Below, piece after piece: positions 1-7,889 of a stretch of DNA of 16,318 nt. Source of the DNA: Zeimonas sp039807785 (GTDB lineage Bacteria; Pseudomonadota; Gammaproteobacteria; Burkholderiales; Burkholderiaceae_E); assembly GCA_039807785.1 (NCBI GenBank), contig JBDHRX010000070.1, forward strand, positions 1-16,318. The letters are read 5' to 3'. Under the pieces are notes generated by a model. It had not been told where the DNA came from, did no database searches, and worked only from the letters and a program-made list of their open reading frames with translations. Position 1 is the stretch's first letter. The number at the start of each line of letters is the position of its first letter. A program made the translations under genes and the position numbers.

Positions 1-2094
1 GCGCCGCGCGCGGTCGCCCAGCGTGGCGCGCGCCTCCGGCCCGCGCGCCGCGGTGCGCGGCGGCAGCCAGCGCAGGCCGAGCAGGATCAGCACCGTGGTC
101 ACCGTCTCGACCATCAGCTGGGTCAGCGCGAGATCGGGCGCGGACAGCCAGACGAAGGTGAGACAGGTCACGAGCCCCGCGCCGCCCATCAGCGCGAGCG
201 CCATCAGCCGGTGGTACTTGGCCTGCCAGGCGGCGCCCACCGCGCAGGCGATGCCCACCGCCCACAGCAGCGCGAACACCGGGTCCGGCGCGGTGGTCGG
301 CGCGTCGCCCGGACGCAGCCCGCCCGGCAGCAGCGGGAGCGCGCCGGCGACCACCGCCACCAGGACCAGGATCGCCAGCTGCGGCTGCAGCCGCACCGTG
401 CCGAGCAGCCGCTCGAGCCGGGTGGCCCAGACGCCGACGCCGTCGAGGAAGCGCTCGAACAGCCGCTGGCCGTCGAAGCGGTGCACCAGCGGGACCTGCT
501 CGACGCTGCCGAGCCGCAGCGTGCGTTGCAGCAGCAGGTACAGCGCGGCGCCGCCGACGAGGGCGATGGTGCTCATCAGCGCCGGCAGGTTCATGCCGTG
601 CCAGACCGCCAGGCTGTACTGCGGCGTCTGCGCGCCCAGCACCGAGCGGGCGGCCACGTCCAGGAACGGACCCACGGTGAGCGCCGGGACGATGCCCACC
701 ACCAGGCAGGCGAGCACCAGCAGCTCGATCGGGAAGCGCATCCAGCGCGGCGGCTCGTGCGGCGTCTTGGGCAGGTCGACCGGCGGCGGCCCGAAGAACA
801 CCTCGTGGACGAAGCGCAGCGAATAGGCGACGCTGAACACCCCGGCCACGGTCGCGGCGATCGCCAGCCGGTAGTCGCGCGACGAGCCCGCCTGCGCCGC
901 CTCGTAGAAGAACATCTCCTTGGACAGGAAGCCGTTGAGCAGCGGCACGCCGGCCATCGCCGCAGCCGCGACGGTGGCCAGCGTCGCGGTGATCGGCATC
1001 ACCGGGTACAGCCCGCTCAGGCGACGCATGTCGCGGGTGCCGGTCTCGTGGTCGACGATCCCGGCGGCCATGAACAGCGACGCCTTGAAGGTGGCGTGGT
1101 TCATCGTGTGGAAGATCGCCGCGATCGCCGCCAGCGGGGTGCCGATGCCCAGCAGCAGCGTGATCAGCCCGAGGTGGCTCAGGGTCGAATACGCCAGCAG
1201 CCCCTTCAGGTCCTGCTGGAAGATCGCGACGAACGCCCCGATCAGCAGCGTCGAGAGGCCGGCGCCGCCGATGATCCAGGTCCACTCGGGGGTGCCGGCC
1301 AGCACCGGCCACAGGCGCGCCAGCAGGAACACCCCGGCCTTCACCATGGTGGCCGAGTGCAGGTAGGCCGACACCGGGGTGGGCGCGGCCATCGCGCGCG
1401 GCAGCCAGAAATGGAACGGGAACTGCGCGCTCTTGGTGAGCGCGCCGAGCGCGACCAGCGCCAGCACCGGCCGGTACCACTCGTGCGCGCGGATCCGGTC
1501 GCCCGCGGCGAGCACGCGGTCGAGGTCGTAGCTGCCGACGATGTGGCCCAGCATCAGGACGCCGACGAACAGGCACAGCCCGCCGGCGACCGTGATCGTG
1601 AACGCCATCCGGGCGCCCCGGCGCGCATCCGGCCGATGGTGCCAGTAGCCGATCAGCAGGAACGACACCAGACTGGTCAGCTCCCAGAACATCACCATCT
1701 GGACCAGGTTGCCCGACAGCACGATGCCGAGCATCGAGCCCATGAAGGCGAGGAAGAACGAGAAGAAGCGCGGCACCGGGTCGGTCGGCGACATGTAGTA
1801 GCGCGCGTACACGACGACCAGCAGGCCGATGACCAGCACCAGCATCGCGAACATCCACGCGAAGCCGTCGACGCGCACCACGAACGACAGGCCGAGGCTG
1901 GGCAGCCAGGCGACCTCGTGGCGCAGCACCTCGCCGGCGGCGATCGCCGGATACTGGAGCGCCAGCACGACGGCCCCCGCGAGCGCGACCGCGCCGGCGA
2001 GCCAGGACTCCCGATTGCGCGCGTCCGGCGGCATCAGCGCGGCGAGCGCGCTGCCGAGGAAGGGCAGGACGAGCGGGATCAGGAGTTCGGGCAT
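1..2094 (-). CDS. mrpA: Mrp-type monovalent cation/H+ antiporter subunit A (partial, C-terminus beyond left edge)
   Basis: The frame is open from the ATG at 2094 down to base 1, giving 698 codons of a protein that is usually about 770-970 aa. MrpA is the large membrane subunit of the Mrp/Pha/Mnh Na+(K+)/H+ antiporter and is related to NuoL of complex I. The translation shows many hydrophobic helices. The conserved transmembrane glutamate is in FWELTSLVSF (E138) and the channel lysine in TKSAQFPFHFWLP (K221), followed by PTPVSAYLHSATMVKAG and QDLKGLLAYSTLSHLG. Near the left edge, SAPDLALTQLMVETVTTV is the MrpA signature that separates it from NuoL and NuoM. The start overlaps the gor stop (TGATG, sharing base 2094), so translation is probably coupled to gor. 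The mrpC-G genes would be expected to the left. The family call is firm; the ion used cannot be read from sequence. Confidence 0.93.
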   Translation of the reverse strand, partial: MPELLIPLVLPFLGSALAALMPPDARNRESWLAGAVALAGAVVLALQYPAIAAGEVLRHEVAWLPSLGLSFVVRVDGFAWMFAMLVLVIGLLVVVYARYYMSPTDPVPRFFSFFLAFMGSMLGIVLSGNLVQMVMFWELTSLVSFLLIGYWHHRPDARRGARMAFTITVAGGLCLFVGVLMLGHIVGSYDLDRVLAAGDRIRAHEWYRPVLALVALGALTKSAQFPFHFWLPRAMAAPTPVSAYLHSATMVKAGVFLLARLWPVLAGTPEWTWIIGGAGLSTLLIGAFVAIFQQDLKGLLAYSTLSHLGLITLLLGIGTPLAAIAAIFHTMNHATFKASLFMAAGIVDHETGTRDMRRLSGLYPVMPITATLATVAAAAMAGVPLLNGFLSKEMFFYEAAQAGSSRDYRLAIAATVAGVFSVAYSLRFVHEVFFGPPPVDLPKTPHEPPRWMRFPIELLVLACLVVGIVPALTVGPFLDVAARSVLGAQTPQYSLAVWHGMNLPALMSTIALVGGAALYLLLQRTLRLGSVEQVPLVHRFDGQRLFERFLDGVGVWATRLERLLGTVRLQPQLAILVLVAVVAGALPLLPGGLRPGDAPTTAPDPVFALLWAVGIACAVGAAWQAKYHRLMALALMGGAGLVTCLTFVWLSAPDLALTQLMVETVTTVLILLGLRWLPPRTAARGPEARATLGDRARR

Positions 2095-3479
2095 CAGTCG
2101 TCGATTGTACCGACCGGCGGATCGTCGGCGAGCGGTTCGCGCAGGGTCACCAGTTCCTCGGCCGCGGTCGGATGGACCGCGACCGTCAGATCGAAGTCGC
2201 GCTTCGTGGCGCCCGCTTTCATCGCGACGCCGGCGAGCTGGATCATCTCGGCCGCGTCGGGACCGCACAAGTGCACGCCCAGCACGCGCTCGTCGGCCCG
2301 GTCGACCACCAGCTTGACCAGCATGCGCTGCGCGCGCGGCGCGAGCGCGTTGCTCATCGGCCGGAACCGGCTCCGGTAGATCGCCACCCGCAGGCCCCGC
2401 GCGCGCGCCTGGGCCTCGGTGAGCCCGACGGTGCCGATCTCGGGCGTGGAGAACACCGCCTGCGGCACGTTGTCGTGATCGCAGCGCCACGGCCGGCCCC
2501 CGAACTCGGTGTCGGCGAAGGCGTGTCCCTCGCGGATCGCCACCGGGGTCAGGGCCAGGCGATCGGTCACGTCGCCGACCGCCCAGACCCGGTCGGCCGT
2601 GGTGCGCGAATCGGCGTCGACGCGAATCGCGCCGCCCGCATCGAGCTCGGCGCCGACCGTCTCCAGGCCGAGGCCGCGGGTGTTCGGCACCCGCCCGACC
2701 GCCAGCATCACCTGGTCCGCCTCGAACGCCGCGCCGCGGTCGGTCCGCACCGAGAGCGCCCCGGCGCGACGCTCGATCGCGGCGATCGCCGCGCCGGTCC
2801 GGATCGCGATGCCGGCCTCGCGCATCGCCGCGTCGAGGTGCCGGCGCAGGTCGTCGTCGAAGCGGCGCAGGATCCGGTCGCCGCGATAGACCAGGGTCAC
2901 CTGCACGCCGAGCCGCTGCATCAGGCAGGCGAACTCGACCGCGATGAAGCCGCCGCCCTCGATCGCCAGCCGCGCCGGCAAGGCCGGCAGGTCGAAGACC
3001 TCGTTCGAGGTGATCGCCAGATCGGCGCCGGGGATGCCGGGCCGGCGCGGCGTCCCGCCGGTGGCGACCAGCACGCGCCCGGCGCGCACCGTCGTGCCGA
3101 GCCCCGGCAGCGCGACCCGGCCCGGGCCGTCGAGGACCGCGCGCGCATCGAAGGTTCGCACCCCCGCCTGCGCCAGCCCTTCGCGGTACAGCCCTTCCAG
3201 GCGCGCGAGCTCGCGGTCCTTGGCGGCGCGCAGCGTCGGCCAGTCGAAACGCGCGCCGTCGACGCGCCAGCCGTGGCCCGGCGCGCGCTCGAACTCGTCG
3301 GCGAACCGGCTCGCCAGCACCAGCAGTTTCTTGGGCACGCAGCCGCGGATCACGCAGGTGCCTCCGTAGCGGTACTCCTCGGCGAGCGCGACGCGCGCGC
3401 CGTGCCCGGCCGCGATGCGCGCGGCTCGCACGCCTCCCGATCCGCCGCCGATGACGAACAGGTCGAACGATTCGGACAT
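2094..3479 (-). CDS. gor: Glutathione-disulfide reductase
   Basis: This is a 461-aa FAD enzyme that reduces oxidised glutathione with NADPH in the cytoplasm; the length is typical. The FAD-binding GGGSGGVRAAR starts at residue 11. The redox-active disulfide lies in GGTCVIRGCVPKK (C42 and C47). The NADPH Rossmann motif is GGGFIAVE, followed by the arginines in VYRGDRILRRFD. The active-site base motif HPTAAEELVTLREP is at the C-terminus. I chose the ATG at 3479 because a clear AGGAG lies about 7 nt upstream and the protein then starts at the FAD fold; an upstream in-frame extension to 3539 has no family support. The gene follows the LysR gene by 69 nt on the same strand and overlaps mrpA by one base, suggesting a lysR-gor-mrpA transcription unit. 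A related flavoprotein disulfide reductase is possible, but the motif set favours Gor. Confidence 0.93.
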   Translation of the reverse strand: MSESFDLFVIGGGSGGVRAARIAAGHGARVALAEEYRYGGTCVIRGCVPKKLLVLASRFADEFERAPGHGWRVDGARFDWPTLRAAKDRELARLEGLYREGLAQAGVRTFDARAVLDGPGRVALPGLGTTVRAGRVLVATGGTPRRPGIPGADLAITSNEVFDLPALPARLAIEGGGFIAVEFACLMQRLGVQVTLVYRGDRILRRFDDDLRRHLDAAMREAGIAIRTGAAIAAIERRAGALSVRTDRGAAFEADQVMLAVGRVPNTRGLGLETVGAELDAGGAIRVDADSRTTADRVWAVGDVTDRLALTPVAIREGHAFADTEFGGRPWRCDHDNVPQAVFSTPEIGTVGLTEAQARARGLRVAIYRSRFRPMSNALAPRAQRMLVKLVVDRADERVLGVHLCGPDAAEMIQLAGVAMKAGATKRDFDLTVAVHPTAAEELVTLREPLADDPPVGTIDD

Positions 3480-3548
3480 GGCGGTTCTCCTCGTGGATGT
3501 CGCCCGCGTCGCGGTGCGGCGGCCCGGGCAGGATGCCACGGGCGCGGT

Positions 3549-4466
3549 TCAGGCCCGGGGCAGCACCGGCCGCTGCAGCTCCGCCTCCAGCGCCGCGATG
3601 AAGGCCGACGTGCGCCGCGGCAGCAGGCGCCGCCCGGGGGTCACGCACCAGGCGGTCAGCGTCGGCAGGCACCAGTCGGGCAGCACCCGCTCGAGCAGGC
3701 CCTGGGCGACCAGCGGCGCCGCGTAGCGCGCCGACAGGCCGGCGATCCCCATCCCGTGCCGGGCGAGCGTGACCAGCAGCCCGACCGAGTTGGCGGCGAT
3801 CGGCCCGTCCGGCAGCCCCGTCCATTGGGCCCCGTCGCGCAGCAGCCGCCACGGCTGGGGCTCGCCGCCGCTCGAGACCAGCCGCAGCCCGACGTGCGCC
3901 ATCAGCGCCGCGGGCGCAGCGGGGCGGCCGGCGCGCGCCAGGTAGGCAGGGCTGGCGTACAGGCCCTGCTCCAGGTCGACCAGCCGGCGCGCGACCAGGG
4001 TCGCGTCGTCGGGCAGTTGCGCCGCCACGCGCACCGCGACGTCGAAGCGCTCGGCGATCACGTCGACGCGCCGCGGCGAGATGTCGAGCTCGAGCCTGAC
4101 CTCGGGATAGCGCTCGGTGAACGCGAGCAGGCAGGGCACGAGATCGAGCTCGTCCAGGAAGCCGGGCGGCAGCGAGGCGCGCAGCATCCCCTGCGGCGTG
4201 CCGCGCCGGTGCTGCGCCAGGGCGTTGGCGGCCTCGGTCTCCTCGAGCAGCCGGCGCGCATGCTCGAGGATGCGCTCGCCGAACTCGGTGATCGCCAACT
4301 GGCGCGTGGTGCGCGTCATCAGGCGCTCGCCCAGCTTGGCCTCGAGCGCGCCGATGCGCCGCGACACGGTGGCCTTCGGCAAGCCGCAGCGCTCGGCGGC
4401 GCGCGAGAAGCTGCCGGCCTGCGCCACCCGGGCGAACAGCACCAGGTCGTCCGCATCGAAGTTCAT
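3549..4466 (-). CDS. LysR-family transcriptional regulator
   Basis: This 305-aa DNA-binding regulator has the usual LysR length. The N-terminal winged helix-turn-helix is clear (SFSRAAERCGLPKATVSRR, about residues 18-36, then IGALEAKLGERLMTRTTRQLAIT). The remainder is a periplasmic-binding-protein-like effector domain starting near residue 90. The ATG at 4466 is preferred because GAGG lies 5 nt upstream; an in-frame GTG at 4472 would add two residues. It is divergent from azoR-pirin across 128 bp holding a T-N11-A dyad, the classical layout for a LysR protein controlling itself and its neighbour. The same-strand gene after it is gor. I infer a sensor of quinones, electrophiles or oxidants. 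The ligand is unknown and no exact ortholog is claimed. Confidence 0.9.
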   Translation of the reverse strand: MNFDADDLVLFARVAQAGSFSRAAERCGLPKATVSRRIGALEAKLGERLMTRTTRQLAITEFGERILEHARRLLEETEAANALAQHRRGTPQGMLRASLPPGFLDELDLVPCLLAFTERYPEVRLELDISPRRVDVIAERFDVAVRVAAQLPDDATLVARRLVDLEQGLYASPAYLARAGRPAAPAALMAHVGLRLVSSGGEPQPWRLLRDGAQWTGLPDGPIAANSVGLLVTLARHGMGIAGLSARYAAPLVAQGLLERVLPDWCLPTLTAWCVTPGRRLLPRRTSAFIAALEAELQRPVLPRA

Positions 4467-4491
4467 CGTCACCTCATCGCTGCCCGGATTG

Positions 4492-4505
4492 TTCCGAATA
4501 TGGAA
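4492..4505. promoter_or_regulatory. Candidate LysR-type operator (T-N11-A dyad)
   Basis: TTCC and GGAA flank six bases. T4492/A4504 and T4493/A4505 both satisfy the T-N11-A rule for LysR-type boxes. The dyad lies between the divergent lysR and azoR starts, and it ends 1 bp before a -10-like TATGAT at 4507-4512 that reads toward azoR. There is no good -35 element, which fits activator dependence. The dyad is short and imperfect in its centre, so the call is moderate. Confidence 0.5.
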
Positions 4506-4594
4506 CTATGATATCTGAATTCACCTCTTCTGAATCGGGTTCGACACCAATAGATTGGCGGGGTGACTTCAATACCCTCAGGCAGGACGACACC

Positions 4595-5194
4595 ATGAAG
4601 ATTCTCCAGCTCAACGCCAGCGCCCGCTCCGACGGTTCGAACTCGACCCGGCTGGCCGACGCCATCACCGCCCGGCTCGTGGCGCTGCATCCCGGGGCCG
4701 CGATCGAGGTGCGCGATCTCGCGCTCGACCCCCACCCGGTGCTCGACGAAGCCGCGCTCACCGCGCTGTTCACCCCCGCCGACCGGCGCAGCGCCGGGCA
4801 GGCGGCGCGCGTGGCGCTCGACGACGCCGCCATCGCGCAACTGCAGTCGGCCGACGCGGTGGTGCTCGGCGTCCCGATGTACAACTTCGGCGTGCCGGTG
4901 CAACTGAAGGCCTGGATCGACGCGGTCTCGCGGGCCGGCGTCACCTTCCGCTACACGGCGGACGGTCCGCAGGGGCTGGTCACCGGCAAGAAGGTCTACG
5001 TCGCCCTGGCGCGCGGCGGGCTCTACCGCGACACCCCCGCCGACTCTCAGGTACCGTATCTGCGCGCGGTGCTGGGTTTCCTCGGCATGACCGACGTCGA
5101 GTTCGTCTATGCCGAGGGGCTCGCGCTCGGCGCGGACTCGGCAGCGAACGCGTTCGCGCAGGCCCGCGCGCAGATCGAGGCGCTGGCCGCCTGA
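4595..5194 (+). CDS. azoR: FMN-dependent NADH:quinone oxidoreductase / azoreductase
   Basis: This 199-aa flavodoxin-fold enzyme carries two-electron reduction of quinones and azo dyes with NADH and FMN in the cytoplasm. The N-terminal FMN phosphate loop is in NASARSDGSNSTRLAD (residues 7-22). The flavin-contacting PMYNFG is at 94-99. SRAGVTFRYTADGPQGLVTGKK (112-133) matches the AzoR block seen in the E. coli enzyme, and the family length is the same. The ATG at 4595 is chosen because AGGA lies 8 nt upstream and family members start at this point; an upstream extension to 4508 would run through the promoter. pirin follows after 39 nt on the same strand, so the two are probably cotranscribed, with control by the divergent LysR regulator inferred. 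Confidence 0.92.
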   Translation: MKILQLNASARSDGSNSTRLADAITARLVALHPGAAIEVRDLALDPHPVLDEAALTALFTPADRRSAGQAARVALDDAAIAQLQSADAVVLGVPMYNFGVPVQLKAWIDAVSRAGVTFRYTADGPQGLVTGKKVYVALARGGLYRDTPADSQVPYLRAVLGFLGMTDVEFVYAEGLALGADSAANAFAQARAQIEALAA

Positions 5195-5233
5195 GCGGCC
5201 GGTGCCCGTCGATCCCATCCAGGGGAGGACACG

Positions 5234-6115
5234 ATGAAGCAGGATGTTTCCAGGGACGCCGGTTCACGCGCGGTCGAGCGGCTGGTGCGGGGCATGGCCA
5301 CGTCCGACGGCGCCGGGGTGCGGCTCACGCGCGTGCTCACGCACGACCTGCAGCGCCGGCTCGATCCGTTCCTGATGCTCGATGCGTTCCGCAACGAGAA
5401 CCCGGACGATTACATGGGCGGATTCCCCGACCACCCGCACCGCGGCTTCGAGACCGTCACCTACATGATCGCCGGACGCATGCGCCACCGCGACAGCGCC
5501 GGCAACGAGGGCCTGCTCGGGCCGGGCGGCGCCCAGTGGATGACCACCGGCAGCGGGCTGATCCACTCCGAGCTGCCCGAGCAGGAGGAAGGCCTGATGG
5601 AAGGCTTCCAGCTCTGGCTGAACCTGCCGGCGGCGCGCAAGATGGTCGCGCCCAGCTATCGCGACATCCCGCCGGACGCGATCCCCGAGCTCGACGCCGG
5701 GGGCGGCGTGCGCGTGCGCGTGCTCGCGGGCGAGAGCCACGGCATCGCCGGCGCGGTGACGCGCCCGGACACCGAGCCGCTGTTCCTCGACGTGCACCTG
5801 CCGGCCGGCGCCCGCTTCGCGCAGGCGCTGCCCGCCGGGCACAACGCGTTCACCTATCCCTACCGCGGCAGCGTCCGGATCTCGGGGACCGAGGTCCCGG
5901 ACCGCCACATGGCGATCCTCGCCAACGACGGCCGGCCGGCGGTCGAGATCGAGGCGGTCGCGGATGCGCGCGTGCTGGTGATCGCGGGCCGCCCGCTGAA
6001 CGAGCCGATCGCCCAGTACGGCCCGTTCGTCATGAACACCGCCGAGGAGATCCATCGGACCTTCGAGGACTACCGGCGCGGGGCCTTCGAGGCGGCCGCG
6101 GTGCGGTCGCTGTAG
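5234..6115 (+). CDS. Pirin family protein (bicupin, quercetinase-like)
   Basis: This 293-aa protein has the two-cupin pirin fold. The N-terminal cupin keeps all four metal ligands expected from pirin structures: H67 and H69 in PDHPHRGFET, and H111 and E113 in SGLIHSE. The second cupin (about residues 165-275) is more variable, as usual, and ends in a short helical tail. Some bacterial pirins oxidise quercetin and others modulate metabolic enzymes or regulators; the substrate here cannot be read. The ATG at 5234 follows a strong GGGGAGGA. The link with azoR is inferred to concern quinone or flavonoid-type redox compounds. It ends convergently with xerD, leaving a 106-bp GC-rich gap (6116-6221) in which I see only short inverted repeats and no T-tract terminator. 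Confidence 0.92.
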   Translation: MKQDVSRDAGSRAVERLVRGMATSDGAGVRLTRVLTHDLQRRLDPFLMLDAFRNENPDDYMGGFPDHPHRGFETVTYMIAGRMRHRDSAGNEGLLGPGGAQWMTTGSGLIHSELPEQEEGLMEGFQLWLNLPAARKMVAPSYRDIPPDAIPELDAGGGVRVRVLAGESHGIAGAVTRPDTEPLFLDVHLPAGARFAQALPAGHNAFTYPYRGSVRISGTEVPDRHMAILANDGRPAVEIEAVADARVLVIAGRPLNEPIAQYGPFVMNTAEEIHRTFEDYRRGAFEAAAVRSL

Positions 6116-6221
6116 CCCGCGCCTCGCCGGCCGTGCCGTGCCGCGCCGGACACGCCGGATGCGCCGGCAGGGCGGCCCGGCGACGGCCGTGCGCGGAGCG
6201 CGGGGCGGCCGGACGGCGCCT

Positions 6222-7127
6222 TCAGCCGCGCGGATGGTGTCGCGCGTGCAGCGCTTTCAGGCGCTCGCGCGCGACATGCGTGTAGATCTGCGTGGTCGAG
6301 ATGTCGGCGTGCCCGAGCAGCATCTGCACCACGCGCAGGTCGGCGCCGTGGTTCAGCAGGTGGGTGGCGAACGCATGCCGCAGCGTGTGCGGCGACAGCG
6401 GCGCGCTGATGCCGGCGACGACGGCATGACGCTTCACCAGGGTCCAGAACATCTGGCGCGTCATCGGGCCGCCGCGCTGCGTGACGAACAGCGCATCCGC
6501 GGCGCGCGCCCCGAGCAGCGCCGGCCTCGCCTCCCGCAGGTAGCGCTCGATCCACGCGCGCGCCTCCTCGCCCAGCGGCACCAGGCGCTCCTTGTCGCCC
6601 TTGCCGACGACGCGGACCACGCCCTCGTTCAGGCCGACCTGCACAGTGGCGAGCGACACCAGCTCGGATACGCGCAGGCCGCTCGCGTACAGCGTCTCCA
6701 GCATCGTGCGATCGCGCAGCCCCAGCGGCGTGCCGGCGTCGGGCGCGCCGAGCAGCGCCTCCACCTGGCGCTCGGACAGCGACTTCGGGAACCGCGGCGG
6801 CTGGCGCGCGGCGCGGATCTGCAAGGTCGGATCGTCGTCGCGCGCGCCCTCGCGCACCAGGTACCGGAAGAAGCGGCGGAACACCGTCAGGCGCCGGTTG
6901 GCGCTGCTGGGTCGCGAGCCGGGGTGGCGGAACGCGATGTAGGCGTGCAGGTCGGCCTCGGCCGCCTGGTGCAGCGCGACGCCGCGCTCGGCCTGCAGCC
7001 AGCGCGCCAGCAGCGCGAGATCGCGCCGGTAGGCGGCGAGCGTGTTCGCGGACAACCCCCCCTCGAGCCACGCGGCATCCGCGAACGCTTCGATCCAGTG
7101 GCTCGCGGGCCGGGGCGCGGCATCCAT
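6222..7127 (-). CDS. xerD: Site-specific tyrosine recombinase XerD
   Basis: XerD resolves chromosome dimers at dif together with XerC. The 301-aa length is standard. The N-terminal SAM-like core-binding domain occupies about residues 10-100 (SANTLAAYRRDL, then a segment ending in FRRFFRYL). The catalytic domain has the complete set R152 (ASGLRVSEL), K176 (GKGDKER), H247 and R250 (SPHTLRHAF), H273 (LLGHADISTT) and nucleophile Y282 (IYTHV). Spacing and sequence match the housekeeping XerD rather than an integron or phage integrase, and no attachment site or mobile cargo surrounds it. The ATG at 7127 is 8 nt after the stop of the chalcone-isomerase-like gene, so it probably depends on that gene's promoter. 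The Shine-Dalgarno match is weak. The frame stays open upstream past this start, but that stretch is out-of-frame shadow of the neighbouring gene. Confidence 0.95.
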   Translation of the reverse strand: MDAAPRPASHWIEAFADAAWLEGGLSANTLAAYRRDLALLARWLQAERGVALHQAAEADLHAYIAFRHPGSRPSSANRRLTVFRRFFRYLVREGARDDDPTLQIRAARQPPRFPKSLSERQVEALLGAPDAGTPLGLRDRTMLETLYASGLRVSELVSLATVQVGLNEGVVRVVGKGDKERLVPLGEEARAWIERYLREARPALLGARAADALFVTQRGGPMTRQMFWTLVKRHAVVAGISAPLSPHTLRHAFATHLLNHGADLRVVQMLLGHADISTTQIYTHVARERLKALHARHHPRG

Positions 7128-7135
7128 CGGCGGGC

Positions 7136-7747
7136 TCAGCGTCCGAGCATCGCCTGCTTCAGCTCGGCATCGATCGGATGCTCTCCGACGAAGATGCGCA
7201 GGATCGCGTGGAACAGGTCCTCGCCCGGGATCGCCGGGCCGAGCCGGTGGCCGTCCACGCTGACGCTGGTGGCGCCGGCCGCGAAATCGATGTCGATCCG
7301 CTCGCCCTTCCGGGTCTGGCCGAGCGTGAGCATCGTCTCGATGAGGCGGTCGACGCGCGGGGCGAGCCGCGCCAGCTCGGCCTCGCGGGCGTTGTCGCGC
7401 AGCGCGGCCAGGAAGCGCTCGGTGAACCACTCGGCCGACAGGTCCGCCAGCATCGTGAGCGACAGGCGGCGCGGCCCCTTCTGCGCCAGCAGCACCTCGG
7501 ACCGCTGGGATCGCACCGGCACGTAGAGCGCCGCCACGTAGGCCTTGACGATGTAGACGGTGCGCATCCCGGCGCCGTTCAGCTCGAGCCGCGCGCCGTC
7601 GACCTCGACCGCGTCCTCGACGCCGATGCCCTCGACCTCGGCCGCCCGCGGCTGGGGCAGCCAGGCCAGCGCGACGCAGAGCGCGAGCGCCAGCGCGGTC
7701 GACGATCGCCGCCGGGTCGCGGATCGGGCTTGCTGCGCGGGCTGCAT
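7136..7747 (-). CDS. Secreted chalcone isomerase-like protein
   Basis: This 203-aa protein has a Sec signal peptide: basic residues around RRRSST, a hydrophobic run ALALALCVALAW, and likely cleavage after PRAA near residue 36. The mature part starts GVEDAVEVDGARLELNGAGMRT and contains YIVKAYVAALYVP and the C-terminal IPGEDLFHAILRIFVGEHP. These are hallmarks of the bacterial chalcone isomerase-like domain (Chalcone_3 type). The fold is that of plant chalcone isomerase, but the bacterial proteins have no established enzyme activity, and some members of the wider superfamily bind fatty acids. I infer a periplasmic binding or stress role only. It shares a transcription unit with xerD. The ATG at 7747 has a poor ribosome site but gives a complete signal peptide. 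Confidence 0.85.
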   Translation of the reverse strand: MQPAQQARSATRRRSSTALALALCVALAWLPQPRAAEVEGIGVEDAVEVDGARLELNGAGMRTVYIVKAYVAALYVPVRSQRSEVLLAQKGPRRLSLTMLADLSAEWFTERFLAALRDNAREAELARLAPRVDRLIETMLTLGQTRKGERIDIDFAAGATSVSVDGHRLGPAIPGEDLFHAILRIFVGEHPIDAELKQAMLGR

Positions 7748-7773
7748 CGTCGGGAAGCGGCGTCCGGGAGGTT

Positions 7774-7800
7774 CCGAACGGCCGAATATAGCCCGTTCGG
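7774..7800. repeat. Perfect 8-bp inverted repeat around a -10 element
   Basis: CCGAACGG (7774-7781) and CCGTTCGG (7793-7800) are exact reverse complements separated by 11 bases. The spacer holds the -10 hexamer of the candidate promoter for the chalcone-isomerase-like gene and xerD. It could be an operator for a dimeric regulator or a hairpin at the start of the transcript. Confidence 0.55.
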
Positions 7801-7814
7801 GACGCCGGCCCCAA
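7785..7814 (-). promoter_or_regulatory. Candidate sigma-70 promoter for the chalcone-isomerase-like gene and xerD
   Basis: Read on the minus strand, TATATT (7785-7790) matches the -10 consensus at 5 of 6 bases. TTGGGG (7809-7814) lies 18 nt upstream as a weak -35. Transcription would begin about 30 nt before the ATG at 7747. The A+T-rich -10 stands out against very GC-rich surroundings. Confidence 0.45.
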
Positions 7815-7840
7815 GCCCGAAGCTCCCGGGCCGCCGCCGG

Positions 7841-7868
7841 CGGCGACGCACGGCCGGCGACGCACGGC
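7841..7868. repeat. 14-bp direct repeat in the intergenic region
   Basis: CGGCGACGCACGGC occurs twice back to back (7841-7854, 7855-7868) between the TonB receptor stop (7890) and the next promoter. GC-rich inverted repeats lie on either side, such as GCCGCCGGCGGC just upstream and GGCGG/CCGCC around 7869-7883. Together they may slow or end receptor transcription, but no U-tract is present. Confidence 0.5.
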
Positions 7869-7889
7869 CGGCGGACCGGCCGCCGCGGC

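Noticed and set aside
1..2094. NuoL (complex I) assignment
   Set aside because: SAPDLALTQLMVETVTTV and the location after gor without other nuo genes fit MrpA.
211..2379. Long plus-strand open frame opposite mrpA (and similar ones at 2172-4511, 9366-10280)
   Set aside because: Translations are low-complexity R/A/G/H/Q-rich text typical of antisense frames in GC-rich genes, while the opposite strand encodes recognisable proteins.
6116..6221. Terminator between pirin and xerD
   Set aside because: Only short GC inverted repeats such as GCCGG/CCGGC near 6160-6175; no U-tract on either strand.
6222..7127. Integrase of a mobile element
   Set aside because: Length, residues and neighbours are those of housekeeping XerD; no att repeats, cargo or tRNA target seen.
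7128..7865. N-terminal extension of the XerD frame
   Set aside because: It overlaps the chalcone-isomerase-like gene in another frame and looks like its shadow; XerD is full length from 7127.
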